Shown: positions 1-10,468 of the stretch, one piece after another
How positions within the stretch are numbered: position 1 is the stretch's first letter
Layout of the letters: every line of letters starts with the position of its first letter
Assembly: GCF_003014595.1 (NCBI RefSeq)
Contig: NZ_PYGK01000002.1
Location: forward strand, 579,555-643,554
Source of the DNA: Chitinophaga ginsengisoli
Lineage (GTDB): Bacteria; Bacteroidota; Bacteroidia; Chitinophagales; Chitinophagaceae
DNA length: 64,000 bases
Direction of reading: 5' to 3'
Program-made: the position numbers and the translations under genes
The notes under the pieces: generated by a model
Database searches by the model: none
What the model saw: the letters and a program-made list of their open reading frames with translations, nothing else
What the model was told of the DNA's origin: nothing

Positions 1-3000
1 CGGTGCGATAAGCATGTCCAGTTCCATGTGCTTCAGCCCCTCGGTGTAACCTGCCGGCAGATCAATGAATTTAGCGGGCAGTATCCCCGCATTGGCCTGC
101 ACCCCTCCTCTCGGATCCATCAGTAGCGTAATACCCTGCCCTTGCTCACCTGCATTAAACGACAACCGTATATCATCGCTGGTGAAATATGCGCCGCCAG
201 GTTTGGGGATTCCATAAGGGAGATGCATTTCCCCGAAGCCTTTTCCCGTGTCTTTGAAATAGCCTATCAATCCATCTTTGTTGTTACGGCTATCGCCTAA
301 GGCTATTGGAAACTGCAGGTTTGCCAGGCCGGGTGGCTGTGTTTTGGTAGCATCGGTAATACTATGCTCATAGTGCTGCGGCTGGGCAGGCAGTCCCTGT
401 AGTTCCAGTTGCAGGGATGCTCTTACCAGGGCAACCGGCTGTCCCATTAAGCCCGCAATGCCAGGCGCTTGCTGTCCGCCAGAGGTGGAAAGGAAAAGAG
501 CAGTGCGGTTGCAAAGCTCAAAAAGCGACTGCAATGCTGCGCCTCCCCCAGACTGACCATTATTGTCCCGAAAGCCGAGCAGCCCCTTTACAAAATCCAG
601 CAGGTAGCGATTGCTGATAGCTGTTTCCGGCGTCCGATCATCGGGAGCTCCCGGAGGATTGCTCCATTGCAACTCCAGCCTACCATTAATGCTTGTCATT
701 TTCAATGCACCGCATCTCATACCGTTGGCGGCATAAATATCCAGCGACTGATCCAGGTAATCGGGTAATAACCATCCGCAAACCGGATTAGTAGCAGGAT
801 CACTGCTGCTTTCTTCCAATGGTCCCGGACGGGCTGTACACCATCTGAACAAGAGTCGCGCAGGCTGTATAACACGTGGAGGGAGTGTTACCTGAACACC
901 ATTGTTTAACTGGTTCAGATTCTCCGCAATGTGCAAACGACCTTTCTGAATAATATTGCCGCTGTTATCTGTATCAATGATCTTTTTTACCTGCCCGAAA
1001 GCATCGACCATCCATAAACGTGTAAACCGCAGATGCCCTGCCCGGAGGGGGAAAAAGTTAGGCGCCTGTCCCGATTTTGCATACACATCGGGGAAGAAGT
1101 AAGCCTCCCTCGAAATATAATCATCCAGACTGTTATCCGGCATAATGACCCAATCGGTGTCGGCAGGGTTCCTGAGCAGTGGTATATGTATGGTCTGACG
1201 GCGCATCAGCAACGAATCTGAAAATGAAGCAAGTGCCTGCGAGAGATGCTGTCCTGCATTTATATTCTCAGGCAACCTTTGCTGCAACAGGTCATTCACC
1301 ATGTCAGTGAGCAATACTTTCCCTGCGTATTCGATCGCTTTTGTCGTATCAGGAGTGCCGCCCTTGTATTTGTATTGCTTATTCTCCCATTGCCAGTCCT
1401 GCTGTTTGAATTGCCATTGTCCGTTTTCAAGCGCGTAAGAAGGAATGAACTTCGCATACCATATCAGGTATAAAGGCGTCCAGGGATGCTGCCAGCGCTG
1501 GGCTCCCCATGTCAGTAACAGTTGGGAAAGCGAATCAAGGCTCCAGCTGGCGGGCCTTATCTGTGTGCCATCACGAAGTATTACAGCCTTAAACTTATCA
1601 GTCGGCGCTCCTGCTGTCAGCAGCAACATATTTTTCAGATAGGCTGCCAGCACCTGGATATTGACATTATTACCCGGATTATCCTTATAATATTGTTGCG
1701 CCCATACCGTCGTCCACGAGGGATCCAAGAGAATAGCCTCATAATAGAGCTGGCTGATGAGCGTAATATTGTTTTTGAGCGAGCCCAGTTCTTTGAGCGC
1801 CAACGGTATGCTGCCCGGTAAAATTGTGCGGCCATCCCCACTGGCGCTATCGTTCAATACCATGCCTGCTATGAGCTCAGATGCTATACGACATGGCAGC
1901 TTATCACCTTTACCTGGATTTTTATATTTGGATGATCCGGTAACGCCGGGACCGGAAAACAATACACCAGGATCGTTTGGCTGCCAGTAACGCGCCATCT
2001 TCTTTTTCAATAGTTCAAACAGCGGTGCTTTGCCTGCAACGCCACTGAAGGCAGGCATCTGGTGAATGAGTGTCTCCTGTGTAGTCACAGCAGCCACATG
2101 CTGAGCAATGTTAGCAGTAATGACATCTATATCGTTTTTCAGCAGACCGCGCTTCGTAGTTAATGCTGTCAGTAATACCTGGTCGCCGTCAGCATCAGCC
2201 ATGATCATCTTATCGGTCAAGGCCCTGAATTCAAGCATCAGCGATTGCTTCTTTTGCACAAGCCTGTCTGTCACTTGTTGTTCCGTATTGAGCTTTTTAA
2301 ATGCTTCCGAAAGACCAGGATTGGTATCCGGGTCAGGGAAGACAGCTTGTACCGCTTCTTTTCCTTCATTGGGACCAGTTTCTCTTTCTACTGGTTTGAT
2401 CTCCCATAATGTACCACCATCATAAGCAGTATATGCATGGCTGTCTATCTGGCCATCCATCTCCGTCGCATCTACAGTATCTTTAAGGATATCATAGAAA
2501 TAGCCGCTAAGTAGTTTTTCTGCAGCTCCTGTTTGCCTGGACAACTGCGCACTTTTAGCTTCGATGGCTGTCATTCCTACGCCGGTGTTCACAACTGCAC
2601 TGCTGATGGGCAGTCCGTAAGTTTGTGCAGGGTCCCAGTTCACACTATGTATGAAACCATGACACATGATGGAGTCGGGAAAGTTCGCAGCTGCGTTACC
2701 AGATAACTCCCACTTGCTTTTAATATTGTTGATAATGAGGGCATCACTGTTTGTCAGGGGCTCAATAGCCGGATCCGAATACCAGCCTGTTACCAGGTAA
2801 GAAAAAGAAGCGGCAGTAGTATCCATCCCAGACAGGTCATCCCACATACCAAATACATTACGGCAATACTGATAAATACCGGCAAAACTGGCGTTCCCCG
2901 GCGCCATGGCTGTTAAAGGAGTAACGCTGCGGGGTTGTTCTACTGTCCAGCTATCCAGCACGGTTGCTTTGCCGATATTATGCGAAGTGGAGAAACTCCC

Positions 3001-3399
3001 GTCGGGATTTTGTACTGCCCAGGGACTTTTATCTGACACATAATTGCCGATATAATCGCTTTCCAGTAACCATTTTTTGATGACGGGCTGGTTGTTTACA
3101 AGATGCGTTCTGATCACCAGCCATCTGTTAGGAACAGCAGGAAACAGGGCTTTATTTTCCTTCTGTATCCCGTTGGTAAGGGCGGCGGGTAATGCCCAGT
3201 GCAGGTGAATACCCTTTTCACAAAAGCCTCCCTGTCTGAGCTCTTTCAGATCACCAGGTTCCAGAAAGGTACCCAGACGGGTAAACAGACCCTCATAATC
3301 TATATAAAAGTTCTTCCAGTTGTAGGCGGTATCTCTGGCGGTGTTTTTATCTACTATAAGTGCTTCTATTTTTACCGGCACTAATATTTTCTCACTCAT
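1..3399 (-). CDS. Giant protein of unknown function, C-terminus beyond window
   Basis: An open frame runs from an ATG at 3399 to base 1 without a stop, so the product has at least 1133 residues and its C-terminus lies outside the window. No signal peptide or membrane segment is visible. Near residues 60-75 it carries GIHLHWALPAALTNG, a phrase I associate with large uncharacterised bacterial proteins. Around residues 330-400 there is a charged, Gln/Lys/Leu-rich helical stretch that may be a coiled coil. Tryptophan-rich segments follow near residues 560-680. The start is 12 bp after the stop of the 751-residue gene, so the two are very likely co-transcribed. I do not recognise an enzymatic motif. 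It probably works with the DUF6603-type protein of the same operon, which is inference from gene order only. Confidence 0.85.
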   Translation of the reverse strand, partial: MSEKILVPVKIEALIVDKNTARDTAYNWKNFYIDYEGLFTRLGTFLEPGDLKELRQGGFCEKGIHLHWALPAALTNGIQKENKALFPAVPNRWLVIRTHLVNNQPVIKKWLLESDYIGNYVSDKSPWAVQNPDGSFSTSHNIGKATVLDSWTVEQPRSVTPLTAMAPGNASFAGIYQYCRNVFGMWDDLSGMDTTAASFSYLVTGWYSDPAIEPLTNSDALIINNIKSKWELSGNAAANFPDSIMCHGFIHSVNWDPAQTYGLPISSAVVNTGVGMTAIEAKSAQLSRQTGAAEKLLSGYFYDILKDTVDATEMDGQIDSHAYTAYDGGTLWEIKPVERETGPNEGKEAVQAVFPDPDTNPGLSEAFKKLNTEQQVTDRLVQKKQSLMLEFRALTDKMIMADADGDQVLLTALTTKRGLLKNDIDVITANIAQHVAAVTTQETLIHQMPAFSGVAGKAPLFELLKKKMARYWQPNDPGVLFSGPGVTGSSKYKNPGKGDKLPCRIASELIAGMVLNDSASGDGRTILPGSIPLALKELGSLKNNITLISQLYYEAILLDPSWTTVWAQQYYKDNPGNNVNIQVLAAYLKNMLLLTAGAPTDKFKAVILRDGTQIRPASWSLDSLSQLLLTWGAQRWQHPWTPLYLIWYAKFIPSYALENGQWQFKQQDWQWENKQYKYKGGTPDTTKAIEYAGKVLLTDMVNDLLQQRLPENINAGQHLSQALASFSDSLLMRRQTIHIPLLRNPADTDWVIMPDNSLDDYISREAYFFPDVYAKSGQAPNFFPLRAGHLRFTRLWMVDAFGQVKKIIDTDNSGNIIQKGRLHIAENLNQLNNGVQVTLPPRVIQPARLLFRWCTARPGPLEESSSDPATNPVCGWLLPDYLDQSLDIYAANGMRCGALKMTSINGRLELQWSNPPGAPDDRTPETAISNRYLLDFVKGLLGFRDNNGQSGGGAALQSLFELCNRTALFLSTSGGQQAPGIAGLMGQPVALVRASLQLELQGLPAQPQHYEHSITDATKTQPPGLANLQFPIALGDSRNNKDGLIGYFKDTGKGFGEMHLPYGIPKPGGAYFTSDDIRLSFNAGEQGQGITLLMDPRGGVQANAGILPAKFIDLPAGYTEGLKHMELDMLIAP

Positions 3400-3411
3400 G
3401 ACAAACCAGGT

Positions 3412-5667
3412 TTAATTGGTGAACGATGTTTCGTTCCAGTTATCAAAAATATCAAGGGTGTACATGACAGGGCTCTCCAGCATCTGAAAGGCCAGTTCTG
3501 CGGAAGTCAGTGCAGATGTACCTTTTGCGATGATGCTGTCTGCAGCCTTTTTCAGATCCAGTACGCGGTTGTTGACTGACAGCATAACACTTGTTTGTCC
3601 GACGTTACCCGCCTTGTCTCTCAGCATTTTCCGGAATGTACCATCACTGCTGTCAATACCAAAGTGTATGCCTTCCGGAGGTTGTATAAATACTATCTGC
3701 TGCACTTTGCCGGCAAACACACAAAGCTGTATATCGTCTGACAGGCGTTCTATCTTCAGCGGATGTTGCATCCAGTTGCCTGTTTCATCTTTAGCAAATA
3801 CTCTAATGCCTTTCCAGCCCGATACCAGTTGTGAGCGCAGAAAGAAACCAGTGATATGCCCGTTGATCGTTTTGGGTAATGGTACGGCCTCCCCTTCAGC
3901 ACCAGGTATAAAGGAGGCATTCGCCTTATTGATCATGATGTTATCAGGCAGGAAGCGTCCGTCCTTGAGCATGTTGAGCAGGGCCCTGGAGTCTTCTGTT
4001 GCTACAATGCTCAAAGCGCCGCCAAGCAGGGCTTCTATCCAGTCATAGTCTATATAGAAAGTACCTACAGCTTCATTCGTAATTGTCCCGCTCTCACGGC
4101 TGATAAGGTAATGTTCATGTGGAATGAGGTAATTGAGCGGCACGCCTTCCAGCAGAAAGAGCTTACCCAGCCAGTCAGTGATGGTCTGTGGTATCTCGTG
4201 TACCGCTCCCCCGCTGCTGACGATGTTGTTCAGCTGTTGCCGGATCTCATCCGGTGTATTAGAAAAGGGCACAGGTGTTTGATCAAACTGGTTGCCTGTA
4301 TTATACCGGCTGGCCAGGAAATTTTTCATCATATCCTCCAGCGATGTTGTTGCCGTCATTGCACTACTGAATGGCTCGGGAAGCAGATCAGACAGTTGCT
4401 GCAGTGCAGCAGTGCTGACTACCTTTCTTTTGCCCTGCAACTTCCACTGGTACAGAGCAGTATTGAAGGTTTTATCTTTCAATGCCAGCAGGCGTCCGAG
4501 TTGCCATGCAGCAGCATATGATATATCCACCAGTCCCGTGAGATGATCAAAACGCAACGCTTCATCTGCCGATCTATAGATCTTCGTTTTAGGATTTGCC
4601 GGCAGGAAGTTCGGGTTGAAAGGCCCACGGTACCAGGAATAAGTTTGTGCGCCATTGCGGGTCGTATGAGGCAATAACGCATATCCGTAGTCATACGATC
4701 TTTTAAGTGCATCATCAGGCCGTGCAGGATAATTTATTTTGAAGGGACTTACATGTAGTCCTTCGCATAACTCAAGGAAATTCTGCCCGGCAGCTACAGT
4801 AAAACTCCATGATTGCAGCACCACAAGCCGTACCTTATTTTTCCCTTTGTTTTCAATATACTGATCGACTGTATAGTATCTATGATAGCCTTCCAGTGAT
4901 ACGAGAAATACAGTATTCCTGATGGCCGTGGATTGGTCGGCGGCTCTTACCGGAAGCCTGTTGCCGATGAGAGTGGAAAAGTATCCGTCATCCGATATAG
5001 CTGCGCGTTCTTTGCTTTCATCCACCTTTACTTTTCTCACATGCGCCAGGTATGGCAGATTATCTCTGACAGGAGCTACCTGCTTAAATAGTGACAACGG
5101 AACATCTATTACATCATATGGGGTATTAATGTCTTCCCAGGGCGCCAGTTTGGGATTTTGTCCGCTCGCGATATCCGTTGATATCTCAGGTACAAATACA
5201 TTTGTTCCGGGATCCTTCAGGCTTTTCTTTCCGGGAATGATGGCGTCTTCTGCTTTGCCCTGTCCCTTCATCTCGTCTTCGCTGAATAAGAGTAGTGCCA
5301 TCCAGGGGGCGTGACGCACAGGGTTATTGAGTTGAAAGGTGGTATTAGTGTGTAATTCCCCGTCAATGGTACGCTCCCAGGGCAGGGTACGCCGGTTGAA
5401 TACGATCTGCGGTAATGTAGTCTCAAAATGCCCCGTCATATCCTTTGGAGGATAAACGGTATAGATGTTGGCCTCCTCCAGCATAAAGCGCGGTGCGCCC
5501 ACCCATACTTTTTTGACAGCGGTTTCAAAATCCGCGCTGCTGGCTTTTGCCACATCTACTGACAGATCAGCGCTTACCGTATATTCCCCGGCAACCAACT
5601 GTGGCAGACATTCATGTAGAAATGTAAGTTGTTCGGGGGCTTGTAATATTTTCTGATCAGTTGCCAT
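3412..5667 (-). CDS. 751-residue protein of unknown function, giant-protein operon
   Basis: The product has 751 residues and no signal peptide or clear transmembrane helix, so it is predicted to be cytosolic or exported by a non-Sec route. The composition is that of a soluble mixed alpha/beta protein with many aromatic residues, for example the YSWYRGPFNPNFLP segment near residue 345 and the helical region around residues 380-450. No catalytic signature was recognised. The ATG at 5667 lies only 6 bp downstream of the stop of the DUF6603-type gene, and the next gene starts 12 bp after this one, so it sits in the middle of a tight operon. A structural or accessory role for the giant proteins is possible but unproven. 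Confidence 0.85.
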   Translation of the reverse strand: MATDQKILQAPEQLTFLHECLPQLVAGEYTVSADLSVDVAKASSADFETAVKKVWVGAPRFMLEEANIYTVYPPKDMTGHFETTLPQIVFNRRTLPWERTIDGELHTNTTFQLNNPVRHAPWMALLLFSEDEMKGQGKAEDAIIPGKKSLKDPGTNVFVPEISTDIASGQNPKLAPWEDINTPYDVIDVPLSLFKQVAPVRDNLPYLAHVRKVKVDESKERAAISDDGYFSTLIGNRLPVRAADQSTAIRNTVFLVSLEGYHRYYTVDQYIENKGKNKVRLVVLQSWSFTVAAGQNFLELCEGLHVSPFKINYPARPDDALKRSYDYGYALLPHTTRNGAQTYSWYRGPFNPNFLPANPKTKIYRSADEALRFDHLTGLVDISYAAAWQLGRLLALKDKTFNTALYQWKLQGKRKVVSTAALQQLSDLLPEPFSSAMTATTSLEDMMKNFLASRYNTGNQFDQTPVPFSNTPDEIRQQLNNIVSSGGAVHEIPQTITDWLGKLFLLEGVPLNYLIPHEHYLISRESGTITNEAVGTFYIDYDWIEALLGGALSIVATEDSRALLNMLKDGRFLPDNIMINKANASFIPGAEGEAVPLPKTINGHITGFFLRSQLVSGWKGIRVFAKDETGNWMQHPLKIERLSDDIQLCVFAGKVQQIVFIQPPEGIHFGIDSSDGTFRKMLRDKAGNVGQTSVMLSVNNRVLDLKKAADSIIAKGTSALTSAELAFQMLESPVMYTLDIFDNWNETSFTN

Positions 5668-5673
5668 TGTCCG

Positions 5674-8600
5674 CTATGAATTTTTACCTGTTTCGTTTTT
5701 ATATTGGGGTAAGCCGCCTACCTGTACGATCACTGGTTCAGCGCTCAATGCTGCTACCCATCCATGCAGCCTGCCTGTTGTTACAGTTGCTCCTGTTGCC
5801 TCTTGTGCCTGCAGCGCAGCAGCGATAATAGCCTGCCGTGTGGCAGCTATTGCTGCATCATCCAGTTTATTGTTCATGATCGTTTTGATGGGATCACTAT
5901 AGGCGGTATTATCAGGGCCAGTCAATGCGGCTATATAACTCCACTGTAATGATTCATCAACAGTCCTGAATTTTCCGTTGAGATCAAATCCCGGAGGATC
6001 TATTGGTGCGGGTGCTTCTTTCGCGGCAATAGCCACGCCTTTCAACGCATTTGCTAATATCTTTACCTCTTCCGGGTTGTTATTGTTACCGCTTCCCTGA
6101 TCGTGGCTCCACAATGATCCGGGCACACCTGCAGTATAGGTGGAATATTGGGGCGCAAAGTTGCCGCTCAGCGACTGACCATTCATCATTACCTTCACGC
6201 TAAGCGTTGATGCCAGTGTAGTCTCCTGCATAGGACGAATACCGAGGGTTCGGTTACGGTCAGCATATTTTAACAGCCCATTGTCGGTCTGCATGTTGGA
6301 GTCAGCTGCAATTTCAGTCAAGGCTCCTGATTGATCAGGCACTCTAACAGTGGTTACCGGTACAGGCACATCAACATTTATCTTCAGCTGATGCGGATTT
6401 ACAAGCAGGTATTTGATCTCACCTGTGCCTGTGTGTATAGTATATTCATTGATAATACCTGCACTGATGATGATCTCCGGCGTAATTCTTTTGTTGGTAT
6501 TGGTAGGTATGAATTGTTGTTTGAATGCCGGCCAGTCCAGCTTTTCGGGTTTCTTTTTAGCTGCACTGCCAAAAGGTATGGTAAATGAAAAGACACTCCA
6601 GTCCACAAAGGCTTCACCCGCAAAGGGCGGTCCCCAGATATGCAGTTCGGCGCCCATTTCAAGTTTAAAGTGTACCGTAAAAAGCCCCATATCTATATAG
6701 GCATCTATCTTCACCCTGATACCCATATCAATAGCATATTGAAAAGGCGCCCAGGCAATAAGCATGTCTGCCCATAGTGTAACACTGGCTGTCAGGAAAC
6801 TGAGGCTGAAAGTTACTTCCAGTCTGCCACCTGCCATGATAGCGTTGGGTGTTAAGGCATAATAGAGTCCGCCTTTGATTTGCAGTTCATTGGATATCCT
6901 CCAGTTAAGTCCCAGCCGGTCTACATCCGGATAATGGGATGGCTTGTTGAACTTAGGATGATATCCACCCAGTGTGATGACAAAATCTCCTGCATGTGGT
7001 CCTTTTACCCAGGCGTAGAACGCAAAGCCGCCTGTAAGCTTACAGTTTTTGTCAAGTACATATGAATTGGACGTAAGCATCGCTTCAACCGCAATCACGT
7101 CACTATCAGGACCAAAGCTGGCTCTTACGGCAAGTTCTACATAAGCAATGGCTTTGTCTTTTGATGGCCAGGCCAGGATAGACAAACCGAGAATGGCAAA
7201 TTCAGTTCGCGTACCGAATTGCGCCATAACGAGTACGAATGATTCTATGAGCTTGAAGGAAGTAAACTTAATACCTACTGCAAGCCAGTAATCACCGGGC
7301 GATGCGGGTATCCATTGTTTGCTCACCAGTTCCGCCAATATATCATTCAGTGTTTTGGCCGGATTGGGATTAAGTGCCATTGCTACCAATGGAAAGGTAT
7401 TCACTTCCCTGATGGCTGGCACTTTTACCCGCCGGTTGTAACCAAAACCTGCGGCTATACCTGTTACGAAAAAGAACGCAGGTCCACCGATTGCCCCGGC
7501 GTACATGGCATAGATAAATAAAGAAACAGCCCCATCAGGTTTGGGTTCTATCAGTTTACTGTAGGCGCCAATACCACTAACGCTGAACTTTGCCAATGAA
7601 AGCTGCGCTGATCCATAGTAGGAATATTGCTCTACGCCTTCTATAGGCGTCGCTCTCAGGAACATGCCGCTGATGCGGATAGGATCTTTGGTATAAGACA
7701 ATCCGATGCCATCTATATAAAACTCAGGCAGTGCAGGCGGGAACTTCCATTCCAGTTTAAAGCCCAGTCCCAGACTTATCATCTGCATGCCGATACCTGC
7801 CATCTGCATAGAAGCATCAAGCAACAGCACTACCCTGCCTTCATTATACGTGAAGCCGATCCGCTGCAGGTTTACAGGCCCTATTTGCTTATCAACCCTG
7901 GTCCATTTTGCTTTGGATGCTACTTCTCCTGGAAGCGTGCTTACTTCAGCTGTATCGCCGGTGTTATTTCCTTCACCTGGTGGCAAATAAGTTTTACCTG
8001 GACCATCGTTCAATACATAATATTCTTCATGACCATTGATCAGCAATTGTGCTGAGACGTTGAAGCCAGCAGTAATACTCACGGCAGGCATGCCTGCATA
8101 ACGCTGCAATTCTGACTGAGTAAAGGTACCGCTTGCATACAAGGCAAGTACTTCCTGAAAAGCGAAAGCATCGTCTTTGGCAAACAATGATCCTGCAAGT
8201 GGCAGATCTTCGAGGTTGAGGTGAAGACCAGCACCAAGACCTACAAGCAAGGCTGTATTACCATCAACAGCTTTCCTATATAGTAAAAAGGCTTTAAAAT
8301 CATTCAGTGTCAGCGTGGCATCAGGGATAGCGTTGGGATTACTGAAAACGCTGCCGGCTATATCTCTCAGGTTGATGGTCGTAATGCCCGAATGCAGGTA
8401 AGCCGCGTACATGTACCAGTTATCTTCTGTTTTCTGATAGCTCAGGCCGAACCGGTGATTGCCTATACGGAGCACACCGCCAAATGTAAATGCGCTGTCA
8501 GCTCCTTCAATTTTCTTATAAGCGGCTTGCAGGGTAGCGTCAATATCTTTACCATTAATGGTAAGCCGTGTTTCGAATGTAATACTGAACTCACTGGAGT

Positions 8601-8871
8601 GTTCCCCTGTACCATAACTAACAGATAGCGCCCGTATAGCGGGAAGCTGATTAAGGAAACCGGGGATCTCTGTTTTATCACCGGGAGCAAGTGCCTTGAG
8701 CAATGCAGGTAAACTGACACCTCTCGGGTCTTCTGTCTTTAAAGTGGCATAAACTGATTTATCAGTGCCATTTAACCGAAGGCCCATTGAAATATCAAAC
8801 TCAACCGCATTGGTATTGCCAATGCGGGTTGAGCCTGATATATCCAGCAAAAAATGGGATGATTCTGCCAT
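5674..8871 (-). CDS. DUF6603-type giant protein
   Basis: This is a 1065-residue protein without signal peptide. Residues about 380-780 look like the DUF6603 family as I remember it: GIGLSYTKDPIRISG near 388, the glycine-rich GGPAFFFVTGIAAGFGYNR near 462-479, then GGYHPKFNKPSHYPDV near 635-650 and ELHIWGPPFAGEAFVDW near 742-758. The region shows alternating polar and hydrophobic residues typical of long amphipathic beta strands. The N-terminal 300 residues are also beta-rich. The family has no known function to my knowledge. The gene is third in the operon and is followed after 6 bp by the 751-residue gene. A lipid-binding groove or a surface-fibre body are both conceivable. The family assignment is from memory and should be confirmed by a profile search. 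Confidence 0.8.
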   Translation of the reverse strand: MAESSHFLLDISGSTRIGNTNAVEFDISMGLRLNGTDKSVYATLKTEDPRGVSLPALLKALAPGDKTEIPGFLNQLPAIRALSVSYGTGEHSSEFSITFETRLTINGKDIDATLQAAYKKIEGADSAFTFGGVLRIGNHRFGLSYQKTEDNWYMYAAYLHSGITTINLRDIAGSVFSNPNAIPDATLTLNDFKAFLLYRKAVDGNTALLVGLGAGLHLNLEDLPLAGSLFAKDDAFAFQEVLALYASGTFTQSELQRYAGMPAVSITAGFNVSAQLLINGHEEYYVLNDGPGKTYLPPGEGNNTGDTAEVSTLPGEVASKAKWTRVDKQIGPVNLQRIGFTYNEGRVVLLLDASMQMAGIGMQMISLGLGFKLEWKFPPALPEFYIDGIGLSYTKDPIRISGMFLRATPIEGVEQYSYYGSAQLSLAKFSVSGIGAYSKLIEPKPDGAVSLFIYAMYAGAIGGPAFFFVTGIAAGFGYNRRVKVPAIREVNTFPLVAMALNPNPAKTLNDILAELVSKQWIPASPGDYWLAVGIKFTSFKLIESFVLVMAQFGTRTEFAILGLSILAWPSKDKAIAYVELAVRASFGPDSDVIAVEAMLTSNSYVLDKNCKLTGGFAFYAWVKGPHAGDFVITLGGYHPKFNKPSHYPDVDRLGLNWRISNELQIKGGLYYALTPNAIMAGGRLEVTFSLSFLTASVTLWADMLIAWAPFQYAIDMGIRVKIDAYIDMGLFTVHFKLEMGAELHIWGPPFAGEAFVDWSVFSFTIPFGSAAKKKPEKLDWPAFKQQFIPTNTNKRITPEIIISAGIINEYTIHTGTGEIKYLLVNPHQLKINVDVPVPVTTVRVPDQSGALTEIAADSNMQTDNGLLKYADRNRTLGIRPMQETTLASTLSVKVMMNGQSLSGNFAPQYSTYTAGVPGSLWSHDQGSGNNNNPEEVKILANALKGVAIAAKEAPAPIDPPGFDLNGKFRTVDESLQWSYIAALTGPDNTAYSDPIKTIMNNKLDDAAIAATRQAIIAAALQAQEATGATVTTGRLHGWVAALSAEPVIVQVGGLPQYKNETGKNS

Positions 8872-8968
8872 GATTATTACTACCAGTTAAGGAATAATTT
8901 TCCCAACAGGTCAATTATTCTGCAGGAGTGGTAACATTAGTGTTTATACATTGTAACGCGCGAGCTAC

Positions 8969-9694
8969 TTAGCTCTTGGGGGCTTCATACAGGGTTGGGT
9001 TAGTCGCTATATTGGTAACTCTGAAGCCTACTTTCTTAATAGTAAAGCTACCAAACTTGATGGTCTGTCCTTCTTTTGATGTCACCCAGAAATCGAAAGT
9101 TTTCTGCGTGATATTATAGTAGAAGTCTTTGAACAGGATGATAAAGTCTTCCGGATTCTTAGCAGTACCGTCTTCACCTGTTATTGCTGGCAATTGCGCT
9201 ACAGCATTATCTCCGGTGTTTCTCTTGATCCAGTCGATGAGTACTTTGAGGTTGATTTCGCTTCCCCCTGCTTCATCTGTTTTGTCGCTGAAGTCAATGA
9301 TCCAGTCACCCTTCGGGTTTTGTTTGGTAACCAGATTCCCCATTCTGATATTCACGATCGCTGCAGCAGCATCGTTTCCTTCCGGTCCAATGGTGAGCTG
9401 ACCGTTGATGCCTACGCTATATTTTGAAGCGTTGGCAAGACCACTGATTGTAACTGTAGTACCACTCAGTGCAAATGTCCCCCCTACTGCACGGTAGACC
9501 ACTGTGGCGCCATTGGCCCAGGTTACCTGAATATCGTCATTGGCAGTAGCAAAGTCTTTCCATGTATTTGCTGTTACATTTTCCGCTGTGATTTTTTCGG
9601 CAAAAGTGCTGGTACTGTCAAATTTGGCGAGTTCAGTAGCATCTGTGATGGCAGGGATGTTGCTGGAAAGGTTCTTAATTTCTGTAATTGTCAT
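8969..9694 (-). CDS. 241-residue protein of unknown function
   Basis: A 241-residue protein without signal peptide. The first 130 residues are rich in Thr, Ala and Val and look like beta strands, with the phrases TFALSGTTVTISGLANAS and YSVGINGQLTIG. The C-terminal 80 residues contain FYYNITQKTFDFWVTSKEG, also beta-like and aromatic. It lies 57 bp downstream of the phage-collar gene and 97 bp upstream of the DUF6603-type gene on the same strand, so it is probably part of the same transcript. I do not recognise the family. It could be a small structural partner such as a fibre or cap protein; that is inference from neighbours. Confidence 0.8.
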   Translation of the reverse strand: MTITEIKNLSSNIPAITDATELAKFDSTSTFAEKITAENVTANTWKDFATANDDIQVTWANGATVVYRAVGGTFALSGTTVTISGLANASKYSVGINGQLTIGPEGNDAAAAIVNIRMGNLVTKQNPKGDWIIDFSDKTDEAGGSEINLKVLIDWIKRNTGDNAVAQLPAITGEDGTAKNPEDFIILFKDFYYNITQKTFDFWVTSKEGQTIKFGSFTIKKVGFRVTNIATNPTLYEAPKS

Positions 9695-9751
9695 TGTGTT
9701 TACGTTTTGAGGTTAATATGTATTTGTAGTGATACCGGTGTTACCGGTTGT

Positions 9752-10468
9752 TTAGTATTTAATGATGTAGTTGAGCGCTATCCATTTGGGGCGGTTTCTA
9801 TCGTTTGTATAATTGGTATAAAGTCTTTGTCCGTAATCAGCTATTGAATGCTGGTGGTTACCCGCATCTTGCGTGGTTTGTTGCGAAACGTCGCTACCAC
9901 CTGTATCTATGCCACTATAGTTTCCGTCATCCATATTTCTCTTATACCAGTTACTTGGGAAAGAATGGCGGTGACTACCAGCAAAGTTGGTATACAAGGT
10001 TCTTGCAGGAAAGTCCACGTAATGCCCGTGCTGATCGGCTTCGCCCCGAGTACCAACTGATTCATACGAAAGCGTTGGAACGGCGCCCATAACAAAGACG
10101 CCACGAAGATCAGGCACCCTGAATTTGGCGGTAGTTCCATCAGAACCATGCGTGTAACCTATAGCCGCGAACAGATCTTTCTGATCTCCACTGATAGAAT
10201 AAGCCGTTCCGTCGCAGAGCAGCCATCCAGGAGGAGGAGTAGTCCCTGCATAAGGGAGAACGGTACCTATAGGCATTACCACGCCGGTTTTATCAACGAA
10301 TCTGCCGTTGGCTTTTACATTTCCATCTACCTGTAATTTTTCTGTGGGCGCATCGGTACCGACACCGACATTTCCATTGGGCAGAATTTTTAAAGCGTCA
10401 GTTTGAGCATATAGGTTACTGATCGCTGCAGTGCATACGAATGCTGTAATGAATAGAAAATGCTTCAT
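9752..10468 (-). CDS. Secreted phage tail collar domain protein
   Basis: The 238-residue product begins with a Sec signal peptide (hydrophobic core, cleavage expected after AISNLYAQ near residue 22). A short segment LPNGNVGVGTDAPTEKLQVD (residues 29-48) is the kind of repeat found in Bacteroidota tail-fibre-like and adhesin proteins. Residues about 65-135 form a Phage Tail Collar domain: MPIGTVLPYAG, PPPGWLLCDGTAYS, FRVPDLRGVFVMGA. The C-terminal part is His/Tyr/Asn-rich (HRHSFPSNWY, NHQHSI), as in many collar proteins, and ends in a short hydrophobic strand. It is the first gene of the leftward operon and is preceded by a strong promoter and a leader of about 200 nt. It is the only member of that operon with an export signal, so it may be the surface-exposed component. 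No other phage genes are nearby. Confidence 0.9.
   Translation of the reverse strand: MKHFLFITAFVCTAAISNLYAQTDALKILPNGNVGVGTDAPTEKLQVDGNVKANGRFVDKTGVVMPIGTVLPYAGTTPPPGWLLCDGTAYSISGDQKDLFAAIGYTHGSDGTTAKFRVPDLRGVFVMGAVPTLSYESVGTRGEADQHGHYVDFPARTLYTNFAGSHRHSFPSNWYKRNMDDGNYSGIDTGGSDVSQQTTQDAGNHQHSIADYGQRLYTNYTNDRNRPKWIALNYIIKY

Noticed and set aside
3530..5656. Several plus-strand frames within the 751-residue gene
   Set aside because: They are antisense shadows of a long, family-like coding frame and have no domain content.
9752..10468. Prophage
   Set aside because: Only a tail-collar domain is present; no capsid, portal, terminase, lysis or integrase genes are seen.
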